A stretch of 17,306 nucleotides of DNA from an uncultured Bacilli bacterium (GTDB lineage Bacteria; Bacillota_I; Bacilli_A; RF39; UBA660): assembly GCA_947628765.1 (NCBI GenBank), contig CANRBD010000013.1, positions 1 to 17,306 of the forward strand. The letters run 5' to 3'. The translations under genes and the position numbers were made by a program. Under the pieces are notes generated by a model. That model was not told the origin of the DNA. It ran no database searches and saw only the letters and a program-made list of their open reading frames with translations. Below are positions 1-6,950 of this stretch, piece by piece (the stretch's first letter is position 1; every line of letters starts with the position of its first letter).

Positions 1-185
1 CAACTGATTCTGTTAGTGATTTGACAGTTCCAACTGCTAATAACTACGAAAATATTCAGGATAATTCAAACAACCCAGTAGCTGAAAATAATCAAAATGA
101 TTTATTAGTACAATATTATCAATCGCAAGATGCTAAAGATAAAGAAGCCGTTATGGACAACTTATACGGAAGCAAAACTAGATAA
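1..185 (+). CDS. C-terminal end of an unrecognised Asn/Gln-rich protein (partial)
   Basis: An open frame runs in from the left edge (first full codon at position 3) and stops at TAA 183-185, giving about 60 residues. They are polar and rich in Asn, Gln, Asp and Ser (for example NNYENIQDNSNN and AENNQND), and end in MDNLYGSKTR. No catalytic motif, membrane segment or recognisable domain is visible in this tail, and most of the gene lies outside the window. Such low-complexity polar ends are common in AT-rich Firmicutes and do not identify a function. A hairpin follows 4 nt after the stop, so this is probably the last gene of its transcript. Confidence 0.6.
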   Translation, partial: TDSVSDLTVPTANNYENIQDNSNNPVAENNQNDLLVQYYQSQDAKDKEAVMDNLYGSKTR

Positions 186-189
186 CATT

Positions 190-215
190 AAAAGTCAAGT
201 AAAAGCTTGACTTTT
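190..215 (+). terminator. Intrinsic terminator after the left-edge gene
   Basis: A 10-bp perfect stem (AAAAGTCAAG 190-199 with CTTGACTTTT 206-215) encloses a 6-nt loop. The only U-run is the TTTT at the end of the stem, so efficiency may be moderate. Confidence 0.65.
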
Positions 216-216
216 A

Positions 217-245
217 TTGACTTTTCAGTTAAAAACACATATAAT
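217..245 (+). promoter_or_regulatory. Sigma-A promoter for hisS-aspS
   Basis: TTGACT (217-222) and a perfect TATAAT (240-245) are separated by exactly 17 nt. The predicted start is near 252, leaving a leader of only about 20 nt before the hisS ATG at 271. That is too short for a T-box or other riboswitch, so no tRNA-sensing control is visible here. Confidence 0.8.
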
Positions 246-270
246 TTTAAATAGATGTAGGAGTGATAAT

Positions 271-1542
271 ATGTTACAAAAACCTAAAGGTACTTATGAT
301 ATTTATAATGAAAAAGCCCAAGAAATTTTATATTTAAAAAAGTTAATTACAAGTCTTATGGATAATTATAATTATAGCTATGTTCAAACACCAATATTTG
401 AAGCTCGTGAATTATTTCATCGTACCGTAGGTGAAAGTACAGATATTGTCAGTAAAGAGACCTATGATTTTAAAGATCGCGGTAATCGTGATTTGACTTT
501 AAGACCAGAAGGTACAGCTGGTGTCGTTCGCTGCTTTATCGAAAACAAATTATACGTTGATGCTAATCCTTTAAAAACTTGGTATTTTGGGCCAATGTTT
601 AGATATGAAAGACCACAATCAGGTCGCAATCGCGAATTCAATCAATTTGGAGTGGAAGTTTTTGGCTCTTTAAGTCCTATGATTGATGCCGAAGTGATTA
701 GTATTGTCTATCATTTTTTTAAACTTTTAGGTTTAAAAAATATTAAAGTAAATATTAATAGTTTAGGTGATTTAGATTCACGTAATCATTATCGTGATGC
801 TTTGCTAGATTATTTTAAGCCATATATTGGTCAACTTTGTGATGATTGTCAACAAAGATATGAAAAAAATCCACTTAGAATTTTAGATTGTAAAGTCGAT
901 GCTGATAGTGATATCATGAAAAATGCTCCTAAAATGAGCAATTACTTGAATGAAGAAAGTAAACATCATTTTGATGAAGTAAAAAAATATCTTGATCTTA
1001 TGGAAATTGATTATACCGTAAATGATAATTTAGTAAGAGGACTAGATTATTATACACATACTGTGTTTGAAGTAACGTCAGAAATAGAAGGTTTTGGTAG
1101 CGGTAATGTATTAGGTGCTGGTGGGAGATATGATAATTTAGTAAAAAATCTCGGTGGTCCTAATACTCCAGGCGTCGGTTTTGCTATAGGTATTGAAAGA
1201 TTGTTATTAGCTTTAGAGGCTGAAAACATTAATTTAACTAAAGAAGATGGAATAGATGTTTATTTATTCGCAACTAGTGAAGAAGAAAAAGATGAGATGT
1301 TTTCGCTTGCTAATATATTAAGAGTTAATGGTTTTAAAACTGATTTAGATTATTCTTTAAGAAACTTTAAAAATAATTTTAAACATGCTGATAAGCTTAA
1401 GGCTAAATTTATTATTATTGTTGGTCCTGATGAAGTTAAAACTAAATGTTTAACAATTAAAAATAATGAAACAAAAGAAGAATATAAAGTGGATACTAAA
1501 GATTTAATTGAATTTTTTGATGAAAAATTAGGTGATGAATAA
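271..1542 (+). CDS. hisS: Histidyl-tRNA synthetase
   Basis: This class II aminoacyl-tRNA synthetase charges tRNA-His with histidine in the cytoplasm. The frame is open from 217, but the true start is ATG 271: TAGGAG (258-263) lies 7 nt upstream, the -10 box sits within the longer version, and the protein then opens MLQKPKGTYDIY, as HisRS does. It has 423 residues, the normal length. Visible motifs are RPEGTAG (about 78-84), class II motif 2 with RPQSGR (about 114-119), the histidine-binding RGLDYYT (about 256-262), AGGRYD (about 283-288) and motif 3 GVGFAIGIER (about 301-310). A C-terminal anticodon-binding domain follows. The stop is one base before the aspS start, so the two are co-transcribed, the usual Firmicute arrangement. 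Confidence 0.97.
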   Translation: MLQKPKGTYDIYNEKAQEILYLKKLITSLMDNYNYSYVQTPIFEARELFHRTVGESTDIVSKETYDFKDRGNRDLTLRPEGTAGVVRCFIENKLYVDANPLKTWYFGPMFRYERPQSGRNREFNQFGVEVFGSLSPMIDAEVISIVYHFFKLLGLKNIKVNINSLGDLDSRNHYRDALLDYFKPYIGQLCDDCQQRYEKNPLRILDCKVDADSDIMKNAPKMSNYLNEESKHHFDEVKKYLDLMEIDYTVNDNLVRGLDYYTHTVFEVTSEIEGFGSGNVLGAGGRYDNLVKNLGGPNTPGVGFAIGIERLLLALEAENINLTKEDGIDVYLFATSEEEKDEMFSLANILRVNGFKTDLDYSLRNFKNNFKHADKLKAKFIIIVGPDEVKTKCLTIKNNETKEEYKVDTKDLIEFFDEKLGDE

Positions 1543-1543
1543 A

Positions 1544-3268
1544 ATGAAAGTAAATAATGCAGATTTTAATAAAAAAAATATTGGTGAAGTTGTTACTTTA
1601 AATGGTTGGGTTAGTAAAAAAAGAGACTTAGGTGGACTTATCTTTATCGATTTAAGAGACCGTAGTGGAATCATCCAATTAGTAGTAAGACCAGATTCAC
1701 CTGCTTATAATGCTGCTTTAGAGCTTAAAAATGAGTATGTTGTGACGGCTTCAGGCAAAATTTCTCTTCGTGAAAAAGCCAATGATAAACTAAAGACCGG
1801 CGAAATTGAAGTAATCGTAGAAGCCATTGATATTTTAAATGAAGCCAAAGAATTGCCTTTTGATTTAAATAATGTTACGGCTTTAGAAGATACAAGATTA
1901 AAATATCGTTATTTAGATTTACGCCGTGATGAACTTAAAAACAATATTATTACTAAACATTTAGTAATGCAAAGTGCTCGTGAATATTTAAATAGTCAAG
2001 ATTTCTTAGAAATTGAAACGCCAATTTTGTGTAAATCAACGCCAGAAGGAGCTCGCGATTATTTAGTTCCGTCACGAGTTAATAAAGGCTCATTTTATGC
2101 GCTTCCGCAGTCACCACAGCTTTTTAAGCAGATTCTTATGACTTCTGGCTTTGAACGCTATTATCAAATTGCCAGATGTTTTCGTGATGAAGATTTAAGA
2201 GCTGATAGACAGCCTGAGTTTACGCAAATTGATTTAGAAATGAGTTTTGTAAATGAGGAAGATGTTATTAGTTTAACTGAAGGATTGCTTGCTAATATTT
2301 TTAAAAAAGCTAAAAATTTAGAAATCAAAACTCCTTTTAAACGTATGACATATGAAGATGCTATGGCAATTTATGGAACTGATAAACCAGATACTCGTTT
2401 TGATCTTAAAATAAACGATATAACTGAAGCTTTTCAAAATACTGAATTTACAGTATTTAAAGATGTTATTGCTAATAACGGTATCATTAATGCATTAGTA
2501 GTTAAAAATGCTGCTGATAATTATTCCAGAAAAGATATCGATAAACTTACCGAATTCATAAAAACTTATAAAGCTCATGCGCTAGCATTTCTTAAATATA
2601 ATGATGAACTAACAGGTAGTATTGCTAAATTTATTGATGAAGCAACTTTAAGCACATTAAAAAATATTTTACATTTAGATAAAAATGATTTAATTTTAAT
2701 TGTCGCCGGTGATAAAAAAATTGTTAAAACTTCATTAGGCGCTTTGCGATTAAAATTAGGTCGAGATTTAGATTTAATCGATAAAAGTAAATTTAATTTT
2801 CTTTGGATTACCGATTTTCCAATGTTTGAGTATAGTGAAGAAGAGGAAAGATATATCTCTTGTCACCATCCATTTACGCAACCTAGAGATGTTAATAATT
2901 TAGATGATAAAGAACATGCCTTAGCCCGAGCTTATGATATTGTTTTAAATGGTTATGAAATTGGTGGCGGCAGTATCAGAATTCATAAACCAGATATGCA
3001 AGAAAAAGTATTAGAGGCTTTAGGTTTTGATAAAGAAGAAGCTTATAATAAATTCGGTTTTTTACTAGATGCATTAAATTATGGAACACCACCACATGGA
3101 GGTTTAGCATTAGGTCTTGAGCGTTTAACTATGATTATTAGCGGGACTGATAACATAAGAGATGTCATTGCTTTTCCAAAGACTACCAGTGCCTCATGTT
3201 TAATGACCGATGCTCCTAATCAAGTAAGCTCTAAACAATTAGAAGAGTTAAATATCAAATTGAAATAA
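1544..3268 (+). CDS. aspS: Aspartyl-tRNA synthetase
   Basis: This class II synthetase charges tRNA-Asp. The ATG at 1544 is preferred over the in-frame GTG 1532 and ATG 1535, because AGGTGAT (1530-1536) inside the end of hisS is a well-spaced ribosome site for it. The protein has 574 residues, close to bacterial AspRS length. An N-terminal OB-fold anticodon domain (about 1-105, with GWVSKKRDLGGLIFIDLRDR-type sequence) is followed by the catalytic core with YRYLDLRR, ETPIL, the motif 2 stretch FRDEDLRADRQPEFTQ (about 213-228) and motif 3 GLALGLERL near the end. A bacterial GAD insertion lies between motifs 2 and 3. Whether it also mischarges tRNA-Asn cannot be judged here, as no gatCAB genes are in the window. 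It is coupled to hisS with a 1-nt gap. Confidence 0.97.
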   Translation: MKVNNADFNKKNIGEVVTLNGWVSKKRDLGGLIFIDLRDRSGIIQLVVRPDSPAYNAALELKNEYVVTASGKISLREKANDKLKTGEIEVIVEAIDILNEAKELPFDLNNVTALEDTRLKYRYLDLRRDELKNNIITKHLVMQSAREYLNSQDFLEIETPILCKSTPEGARDYLVPSRVNKGSFYALPQSPQLFKQILMTSGFERYYQIARCFRDEDLRADRQPEFTQIDLEMSFVNEEDVISLTEGLLANIFKKAKNLEIKTPFKRMTYEDAMAIYGTDKPDTRFDLKINDITEAFQNTEFTVFKDVIANNGIINALVVKNAADNYSRKDIDKLTEFIKTYKAHALAFLKYNDELTGSIAKFIDEATLSTLKNILHLDKNDLILIVAGDKKIVKTSLGALRLKLGRDLDLIDKSKFNFLWITDFPMFEYSEEEERYISCHHPFTQPRDVNNLDDKEHALARAYDIVLNGYEIGGGSIRIHKPDMQEKVLEALGFDKEEAYNKFGFLLDALNYGTPPHGGLALGLERLTMIISGTDNIRDVIAFPKTTSASCLMTDAPNQVSSKQLEELNIKLK

Positions 3269-3329
3269 GGAAAATAATTTTGATTTCAAACATCTTGAAG
3301 TAAAAATTAAATAAAAGCTAGGTGATATC

Positions 3330-4127
3330 GTGGAAAAATACCGAGAAATCGAAAAAAGTATCATTAAAAAATTTCGCAAACCGATTTGGAGTAAATTTGT
3401 CAAAGCTGTCAAAGAATATAAATTAATAAATGAAAATGATAAAATAGCGGTCTGCATTAGTGGCGGTAAAGATTCATTTTTACTAGCCAAATGTTTAGAA
3501 GAACTCCAAAGACATGGCATTTTTAAATTTTCATTAGAGTTTATTATTATGAATCCAGGCTATAATGAAGAAAATTTACAGAAAATCAAAGAAAATTTAA
3601 AATTATTAAATATTAAAGCGCATATTTTTGAAACTCCAATTTTTAATGTTTCAAAAGACAGTGATAACCCTTGTTATCTCTGTGCGCGCATGCGTAGAGG
3701 TTATTTATACGATTATGCTCAAAAACTTGGATGTAATAAGATTGCTTTGGGTCATCATATGGATGATGTAGTAGAAACTATTCTGCTTAATTTAATATAT
3801 AATGGCTCATATTCAAGTATGATGCCTAAATTAAAAAGTGATAACTTTGAAAATCTCGAATTGATAAGACCCTTATATCTCGTTAGAGAAGAAGATATTG
3901 TGGCTTTTAGTAAATATAATAATTTAGAATTTATTGATTGCGCTTGTAGGATTACTAAAAGTAAAGGTGGGAAACGTCTTTTAATGAAAAAACTCATCAA
4001 AGATTTAGAAAAATATAATCCAGATGTATGTAAAAGTATTTTTACTTCAGCTACTAATGTCAATTTAAATACAATTATTTCTTATAAAAAACAAGATAAA
4101 AAACATAACTTCTTAGACGATTATTAA
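3330..4127 (+). CDS. TtcA-family tRNA thiolation enzyme (PP-loop ATPase)
   Basis: This is an N-type ATP pyrophosphatase of the TtcA/TilS superfamily. TtcA members convert cytidine-32 of tRNA to 2-thiocytidine using ATP, a sulfur donor and an iron-sulfur cluster. The protein has 265 residues. The PP-loop SGGKDS is at 44-49, CYLCARMRRG (Cys115 and Cys118) is the TtcA-type CxxC, and DCAC near 203-206 offers the third cluster ligand. GHHMDDVVET (141-150) and the LIRPL stretch also match TtcA rather than TilS, and no TilS C-terminal domain is present. Translation starts at GTG 3330 with AGGTGAT (3320-3326) close before it. It lies 61 nt after aspS without an obvious promoter or terminator and may be read from the hisS promoter. 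Many Firmicutes carry TtcA-like proteins with unproven substrates. Confidence 0.82.
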   Translation: MEKYREIEKSIIKKFRKPIWSKFVKAVKEYKLINENDKIAVCISGGKDSFLLAKCLEELQRHGIFKFSLEFIIMNPGYNEENLQKIKENLKLLNIKAHIFETPIFNVSKDSDNPCYLCARMRRGYLYDYAQKLGCNKIALGHHMDDVVETILLNLIYNGSYSSMMPKLKSDNFENLELIRPLYLVREEDIVAFSKYNNLEFIDCACRITKSKGGKRLLMKKLIKDLEKYNPDVCKSIFTSATNVNLNTIISYKKQDKKHNFLDDY

Positions 4128-4187
4128 AATAAACGTTAAAATAAACTGTAAAATCTTCTTGAAGCTAGTGATATTTTACCTAAAATA

Positions 4188-4196
4188 TGCTATAAT
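4188..4196 (+). promoter_or_regulatory. Extended -10 promoter of the 6S-like RNA
   Basis: TGC-TATAAT at 4188-4196 is a perfect -10 with an extended TG. The -35 position (about 4168-4173, GTGATA) is poor. A palindrome (ATATTTTA-CC-TAAAATAT, 4171-4188) fills the spacer. Transcription would start near 4203. Confidence 0.65.
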
Positions 4197-4202
4197 ATAA
4201 TT

Positions 4203-4366
4203 GTCTGGAAGATGTGACGTTATGAAAAACCTACATGTAAACGATAGGGAGCTTAATTTATATATGGTGTTGAATGCTTACTTTGGTAAGAATCCTAAAA
4301 TATATGATGTAGCGCCCACCTGGATGAGTCCGGTTTTATCGTTAAAGTCCGCTTCTGGACTTTTTT
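4203..4366 (+). ncRNA. ssrS: Probable 6S RNA
   Basis: A transcript of about 164 nt is bounded by an extended -10 promoter and an intrinsic terminator. 6S RNA mimics an open promoter and holds the sigma-A RNA polymerase holoenzyme when nutrients run low. The sequence folds as one long interrupted rod, as 6S does: CTGGA (4205-4209) pairs with TCCGG (4329-4333), CTACAT with ATGTAG, and TAGG-GAG-CTTA with TAAG-AAT-CCTA, with unpaired bulges between. The 3' arm holds GCGCCCACCT (4312-4321), which resembles my recollection of Firmicute 6S 3' arms. In Bacillus subtilis, 6S-1 lies just downstream of the hisS-aspS locus, which matches this position. A short open frame across it (starting at TTG 4201) looks accidental. 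The identity rests on fold and synteny, not a covariance search. Confidence 0.6.
4344..4366 (+). terminator. Terminator of the 6S-like RNA
   Basis: The stem AAAGTCC (4344-4350) / GGACTTT (4357-4363) has a 6-nt loop GCTTCT and a run of six Ts (4361-4366). Confidence 0.8.
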
Positions 4367-4370
4367 ATGT

Positions 4371-4400
4371 AAAAAAGAGTTAGTTTTGTACTAACTCTTT
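4371..4400 (-). terminator. Terminator of rnhC, overlapping its stop codon
   Basis: An 11-bp perfect stem (4374-4384 with 4390-4400) carries a 5-nt loop. Read on the minus strand it ends in TTTTTT. The hairpin contains the rnhC stop codon (4380-4382) and its last six sense codons, so terminator and coding end share the same bases. It abuts the 6S-like RNA terminator from the other side. Confidence 0.75.
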
Positions 4401-5336
4401 AATTTTTTCAGTATTTTTAAAATTTAATTTGGCAATATTGTTTAAAATATCAAATCCATGTTCTTTAACTAACAAAGCACCGATTTCATCAACTTTATCA
4501 CCCGCACCTTTAGGTAAGCTAACATTATACTTCTTAGCTATTTTATCGAATTCTTTGATAAAAATATAACGGCTTATTAAAGAAGCACAAGCGACAGATA
4601 AACATTGATCTTCGGCTTTAGTGATAAAAGTAATATTTCGCGTTACGTTAGGAGTTTCCTTTAAATAATTAAAGTAACTAGTAGGTGATGTAAATTGATC
4701 GACGACAATATAATCATAGTTTGTACATTTTTTAGTCATTTCTAGTAATACTTTATTATGTAAAACCGCTTTGATGGCATTTAAATTCATATTTTGACTA
4801 TATTTTTGATTATATTCTTGGTTAGTTAAAATCATACTAAAATAGGGAATCTTTTTTATAATTTGTGGTACGATGGCCAAGATATTTTCATCAGTTAGTT
4901 TTTTAGAATCTTTAACACCTAATTGTTCTAAAAAAGCTATATCATTTTTAGTTACATAAGTTGCCGTTACGATAATTGGTCCAAAATAGTCCCCCGTTCC
5001 AACCTCATCCGAACCAATAGAATCTGACTGGTAAATTTTAGGGTCAACTTTACATTGCTTATTTTTGGTTTTATTATCGGTGCTTTTTATTTCCACCTTA
5101 CGATTAAACTTTTTTTCTACTTCGGCCCACATATTAGCATCGATATCAGCACTTATCCCTTGAAAAACCGCTTTTCCGCTTTCATATAAAGTGACTGTTG
5201 TATCAGCTTCTTTAGCTTGAAATACAGCATAAGGTGGGGTAAAATCGCGTTTTTTATCTTCAAAATAATCCACCATTTTTTCTTTAGTTTTATCACTTAC
5301 TTTTAAAACAATAGTTTTTACTTCGCTTTTTCCCAT
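4380..5336 (-). CDS. rnhC: Ribonuclease HIII
   Basis: This enzyme cleaves the RNA strand of RNA-DNA hybrids such as R-loops and primers. It has 318 residues, the family's usual size. The N-terminal domain (about 1-85) is the TBP-like substrate-binding region that separates HIII from HII. The catalytic domain starts with the diagnostic GSDEVGTGDYFGP, giving Asp110 and Glu111, and a further acidic residue is Asp213 in YIVVDQF. I chose ATG at 5336 over the TTG at 5348 because GGTGGT (5341-5346) is then a well-placed ribosome site. It points against its neighbours and converges on the 6S-like RNA. In Bacillus, rnhC lies beside the zapA-cvpA-polX-mutS2-trxA cluster. Here the neighbourhood is kept, but transcription is divergent and three genes are gone. 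Confidence 0.95.
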   Translation of the reverse strand: MGKSEVKTIVLKVSDKTKEKMVDYFEDKKRDFTPPYAVFQAKEADTTVTLYESGKAVFQGISADIDANMWAEVEKKFNRKVEIKSTDNKTKNKQCKVDPKIYQSDSIGSDEVGTGDYFGPIIVTATYVTKNDIAFLEQLGVKDSKKLTDENILAIVPQIIKKIPYFSMILTNQEYNQKYSQNMNLNAIKAVLHNKVLLEMTKKCTNYDYIVVDQFTSPTSYFNYLKETPNVTRNITFITKAEDQCLSVACASLISRYIFIKEFDKIAKKYNVSLPKGAGDKVDEIGALLVKEHGFDILNNIAKLNFKNTEKIKELVQN

Positions 5337-5352
5337 TTCTACCACCAATTAC

Positions 5353-5381
5353 ATTATATCATAAAACTTTATGTCCGTCAT
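5353..5381 (-). promoter_or_regulatory. rnhC promoter
   Basis: On the minus strand TATAAT lies at 5358-5353, with ATGACG (5381-5376, four of six consensus bases) 17 nt upstream. It is back to back with the cvpA promoter: their -35 regions nearly touch at 5381/5383. Confidence 0.6.
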
Positions 5382-5382
5382 C

Positions 5383-5411
5383 TTGCATTATTAAAGTAAA
5401 TATAATATAAT
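5383..5411 (+). promoter_or_regulatory. cvpA-trxA promoter
   Basis: TTGCAT (5383-5388) and TATAAT (5406-5411) are 17 nt apart. A second TATAAT overlaps at 5401-5406. The transcript would start within a few bases of the AGGAGG site (5419-5424), so the leader is very short. Confidence 0.6.
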
Positions 5412-5431
5412 AAATGATAGGAGGATGAGAA

Positions 5432-6148
5432 ATGAACATAATTGATATTGGTATTATTCTATTTATCATTTTAGGTGCGTTAGTGGGTTGGCGTCAAGGT
5501 TTTACTAGAAGTTTAGTCAACTTTATTGGTTATGTTTTAATTATTATTGTGGCTTTTTTACTTAAAGACCCAATCAGTGAATTTTTCATGAACTATTTGC
5601 CATTTTTTAATTTTTTTGGCATGATTAAAGGTGTTACCGTGTTAAATATTGCTTTATATGAATTAATTGCTTTCCTTTTAGTATTTACACTACTATTAGC
5701 CGGCTTAAAATTTTTAATGTTTGCGACCCGTATTTTTGAGACCCTTCTTAATTTTACAATTATTTTCGGTATTCCCTCAAAAATATTAGGCGCCATTGTT
5801 GGTATGGTAAAAAACTATGTAGTGGCTTTTATGATTTTATATATTTTAACTTTACCAATGATTTCTAATACTGGCTTTTTAAAACATTCAGAGTTTACCA
5901 AACCTATTTTAGAACAAACTCCAGTTTTATCTGTTTTTGCTGATAAAGCCTTAGATGTAGCTAATGAATTTGCTGACTTACAAGCAAAATATAAAAGTTC
6001 AAAACCTAAAAGCTTTAATTTAGAAGCTTTAGACTTATTTTTGAAATATGATGTGGTTAAACCAGAAACAGTTCATAAATTAATCGATAAAGGTAAAATT
6101 AAAATTATTGGAGCTGATGCAGTTTTAGCTAAATATGAGGAGGCATAA
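5432..6148 (+). CDS. cvpA: CvpA family membrane protein
   Basis: This is an integral membrane protein of the colicin V production (CvpA) family, whose role is poorly understood and is linked to envelope homeostasis. It has 238 residues. Four hydrophobic segments are visible at about 3-20, 27-45, 68-97 and 118-142, with the family-typical opening NIIDIGIILFIILGALVGWRQGF-like pattern and an Arg/Gln-Gly turn after the first helix. A soluble, charged C-terminal tail of about 95 residues follows, rich in Lys, Leu and Asp. The start ATG 5432 has a strong AGGAGG (5419-5424). It is 2 nt from trxA and is co-transcribed with it. The name reflects the first family member, and nothing here ties this gene to the bacteriocin locus 9 kb downstream. 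Confidence 0.85.
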   Translation: MNIIDIGIILFIILGALVGWRQGFTRSLVNFIGYVLIIIVAFLLKDPISEFFMNYLPFFNFFGMIKGVTVLNIALYELIAFLLVFTLLLAGLKFLMFATRIFETLLNFTIIFGIPSKILGAIVGMVKNYVVAFMILYILTLPMISNTGFLKHSEFTKPILEQTPVLSVFADKALDVANEFADLQAKYKSSKPKSFNLEALDLFLKYDVVKPETVHKLIDKGKIKIIGADAVLAKYEEA

Positions 6149-6150
6149 AA

Positions 6151-6444
6151 GTGGAAATAATCGAAGCTAATGAGCAAAATTTTGATAGTCTATTAACTAG
6201 AGGTGAAATGCTTGTAGATTTCTATGCAACTTGGTGTGGGCCTTGTAAAATGCTTAGCCCAGAATTAGAGAATATCAAAGATAAAATTCAAATTGTTAAA
6301 GTTGATGTCGATCAAAACATGAACTTGTGCAAAAGATATGGCGTTATGAGTATGCCTACTTTAATCTATTTTAATGGTGATAAAAGAGAAGTTAAAGTTG
6401 GGTATATGCCTAAAGAAGAAATTTTAAAATGGATAGGTAAGTAG
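6151..6444 (+). CDS. trxA: Thioredoxin
   Basis: This is a small cytoplasmic disulfide reductase, recycled by thioredoxin reductase. It has 97 residues with no signal peptide, slightly shorter than the usual 103-109. The active site is WCGPC (28-32), preceded by the buried Asp in LVDFYATW. The cis-proline loop is SMPT, with the usual hydrophobic strand after it. The GTG start at 6151 is preceded by GAGGAGG (6137-6143), which sits inside the last codons of cvpA. A terminator begins in the last codons of the gene. In Bacillus the cvpA and trxA genes flank polX and mutS2, which are absent here, so cvpA and trxA are directly joined. Confidence 0.93.
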   Translation: MEIIEANEQNFDSLLTRGEMLVDFYATWCGPCKMLSPELENIKDKIQIVKVDVDQNMNLCKRYGVMSMPTLIYFNGDKREVKVGYMPKEEILKWIGK

Positions 6445-6456
6445 ACCTATCTTTTT
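6432..6456 (+). terminator. Terminator of cvpA-trxA
   Basis: The stem GATAGGT (6432-6438) / ACCTATC (6445-6451) is followed by TTTTT. The trxA stop codon (6442-6444) lies in the loop. Confidence 0.8.
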
Positions 6457-6462
6457 AATTTG

Positions 6463-6471
6463 TGGTATAAT
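6463..6471 (+). promoter_or_regulatory. Extended -10 promoter for lspA-rluD-rhomboid
   Basis: TGG-TATAAT (6463-6471) is an extended -10. The -35 position overlaps the trxA terminator stem and matches poorly. The predicted start near 6478 is only about 10 nt before the lspA ATG, so the mRNA would begin practically at its ribosome site (GGTGA, 6479-6483). Confidence 0.6.
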
Positions 6472-6488
6472 AGAACTTGGTGAAGAAA

Positions 6489-6950
6489 ATGAAAAAAATT
6501 TTAATCGTTTCCTTTATTTGTGTTTTAGTTGACCAAATCATTAAAAATGTTGTATTATATAATCTTGATATGGGTGAATCGATAAGTGTTATAAATAATT
6601 TCTTCGCCCTTACATTTCTTGAAAATAGTGGAGCCGCTTTTAGTATTTTAACTAAAAATACTATTCTTTTAATCTTAGTCGGCGTTGTGGCACTAAATTT
6701 AATTTATTTTTGGCTTATTAAAGGCAAAAACATAAAAAAATTTGAAACAATTATCTATGGTATGCTAATAGGGGGTATTGTTGGTAATATGATTGACCGT
6801 ATTATGCATGGCTATGTTATAGATTACTTGGATTTTAATTTTATCAATTTTCCAGTATTTAATTTTGCTGATATATTAATTGTTGTTTCAATTTTTATAA
6901 TAATTATTCAAATGATTAAAGGTGATAAAAATGAAACTCACAGTAAATGA
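6489..6950 (+). CDS. lspA: Lipoprotein signal peptidase (signal peptidase II)
   Basis: This membrane aspartyl protease removes the signal peptide from prolipoproteins after lipid attachment to the +1 cysteine. It has 153 residues, the usual size, with four hydrophobic helices. Conserved boxes are VDQIIKN (14-20), ENSGAAFSI (45-53), GGIVGNMIDR (95-104), YVIDYLDF (109-116) and FNFADI (124-129). The catalytic dyad should be Asp112 and Asp128. I chose ATG 6489 over the in-frame TTG 6477 and GTG 6480, because GGTGA precedes it and the predicted transcript begins around 6478. It overlaps rluD by 20 nt, a common lspA-rluD arrangement. Confidence 0.95.
   Translation: MKKILIVSFICVLVDQIIKNVVLYNLDMGESISVINNFFALTFLENSGAAFSILTKNTILLILVGVVALNLIYFWLIKGKNIKKFETIIYGMLIGGIVGNMIDRIMHGYVIDYLDFNFINFPVFNFADILIVVSIFIIIIQMIKGDKNETHSK

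Noticed and set aside
217..270. N-terminal extension of hisS by 18 residues
   Set aside because: The extension would be encoded across the -35 and -10 boxes, has no ribosome site and lacks family similarity. ATG 271 has TAGGAG.
217..270. T-box riboswitch before hisS
   Set aside because: The leader after the predicted start is only about 20 nt, with no specifier hairpin or antiterminator.
3260..3289. Inverted repeat TTGAAAT / ATTTCAA after aspS as a terminator
   Set aside because: The inner pairing is all A-T and no T-run follows, so termination before ttcA is not supported.
3248..3520. Minus-strand open frame over the aspS end and ttcA start
   Set aside because: It is antisense to well-supported coding sequence and has no family signature or ribosome site. 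The same applies to minus frames at 3755-4063, 5593-5796, 9166-9375 and 13485-13700.
4201..4383. Open frame of 60 codons on the plus strand starting at TTG
   Set aside because: It has no ribosome site, starts at or before the predicted transcript start, runs through the terminator hairpin, and coincides with a rod-like RNA fold. A structured RNA explains it better.
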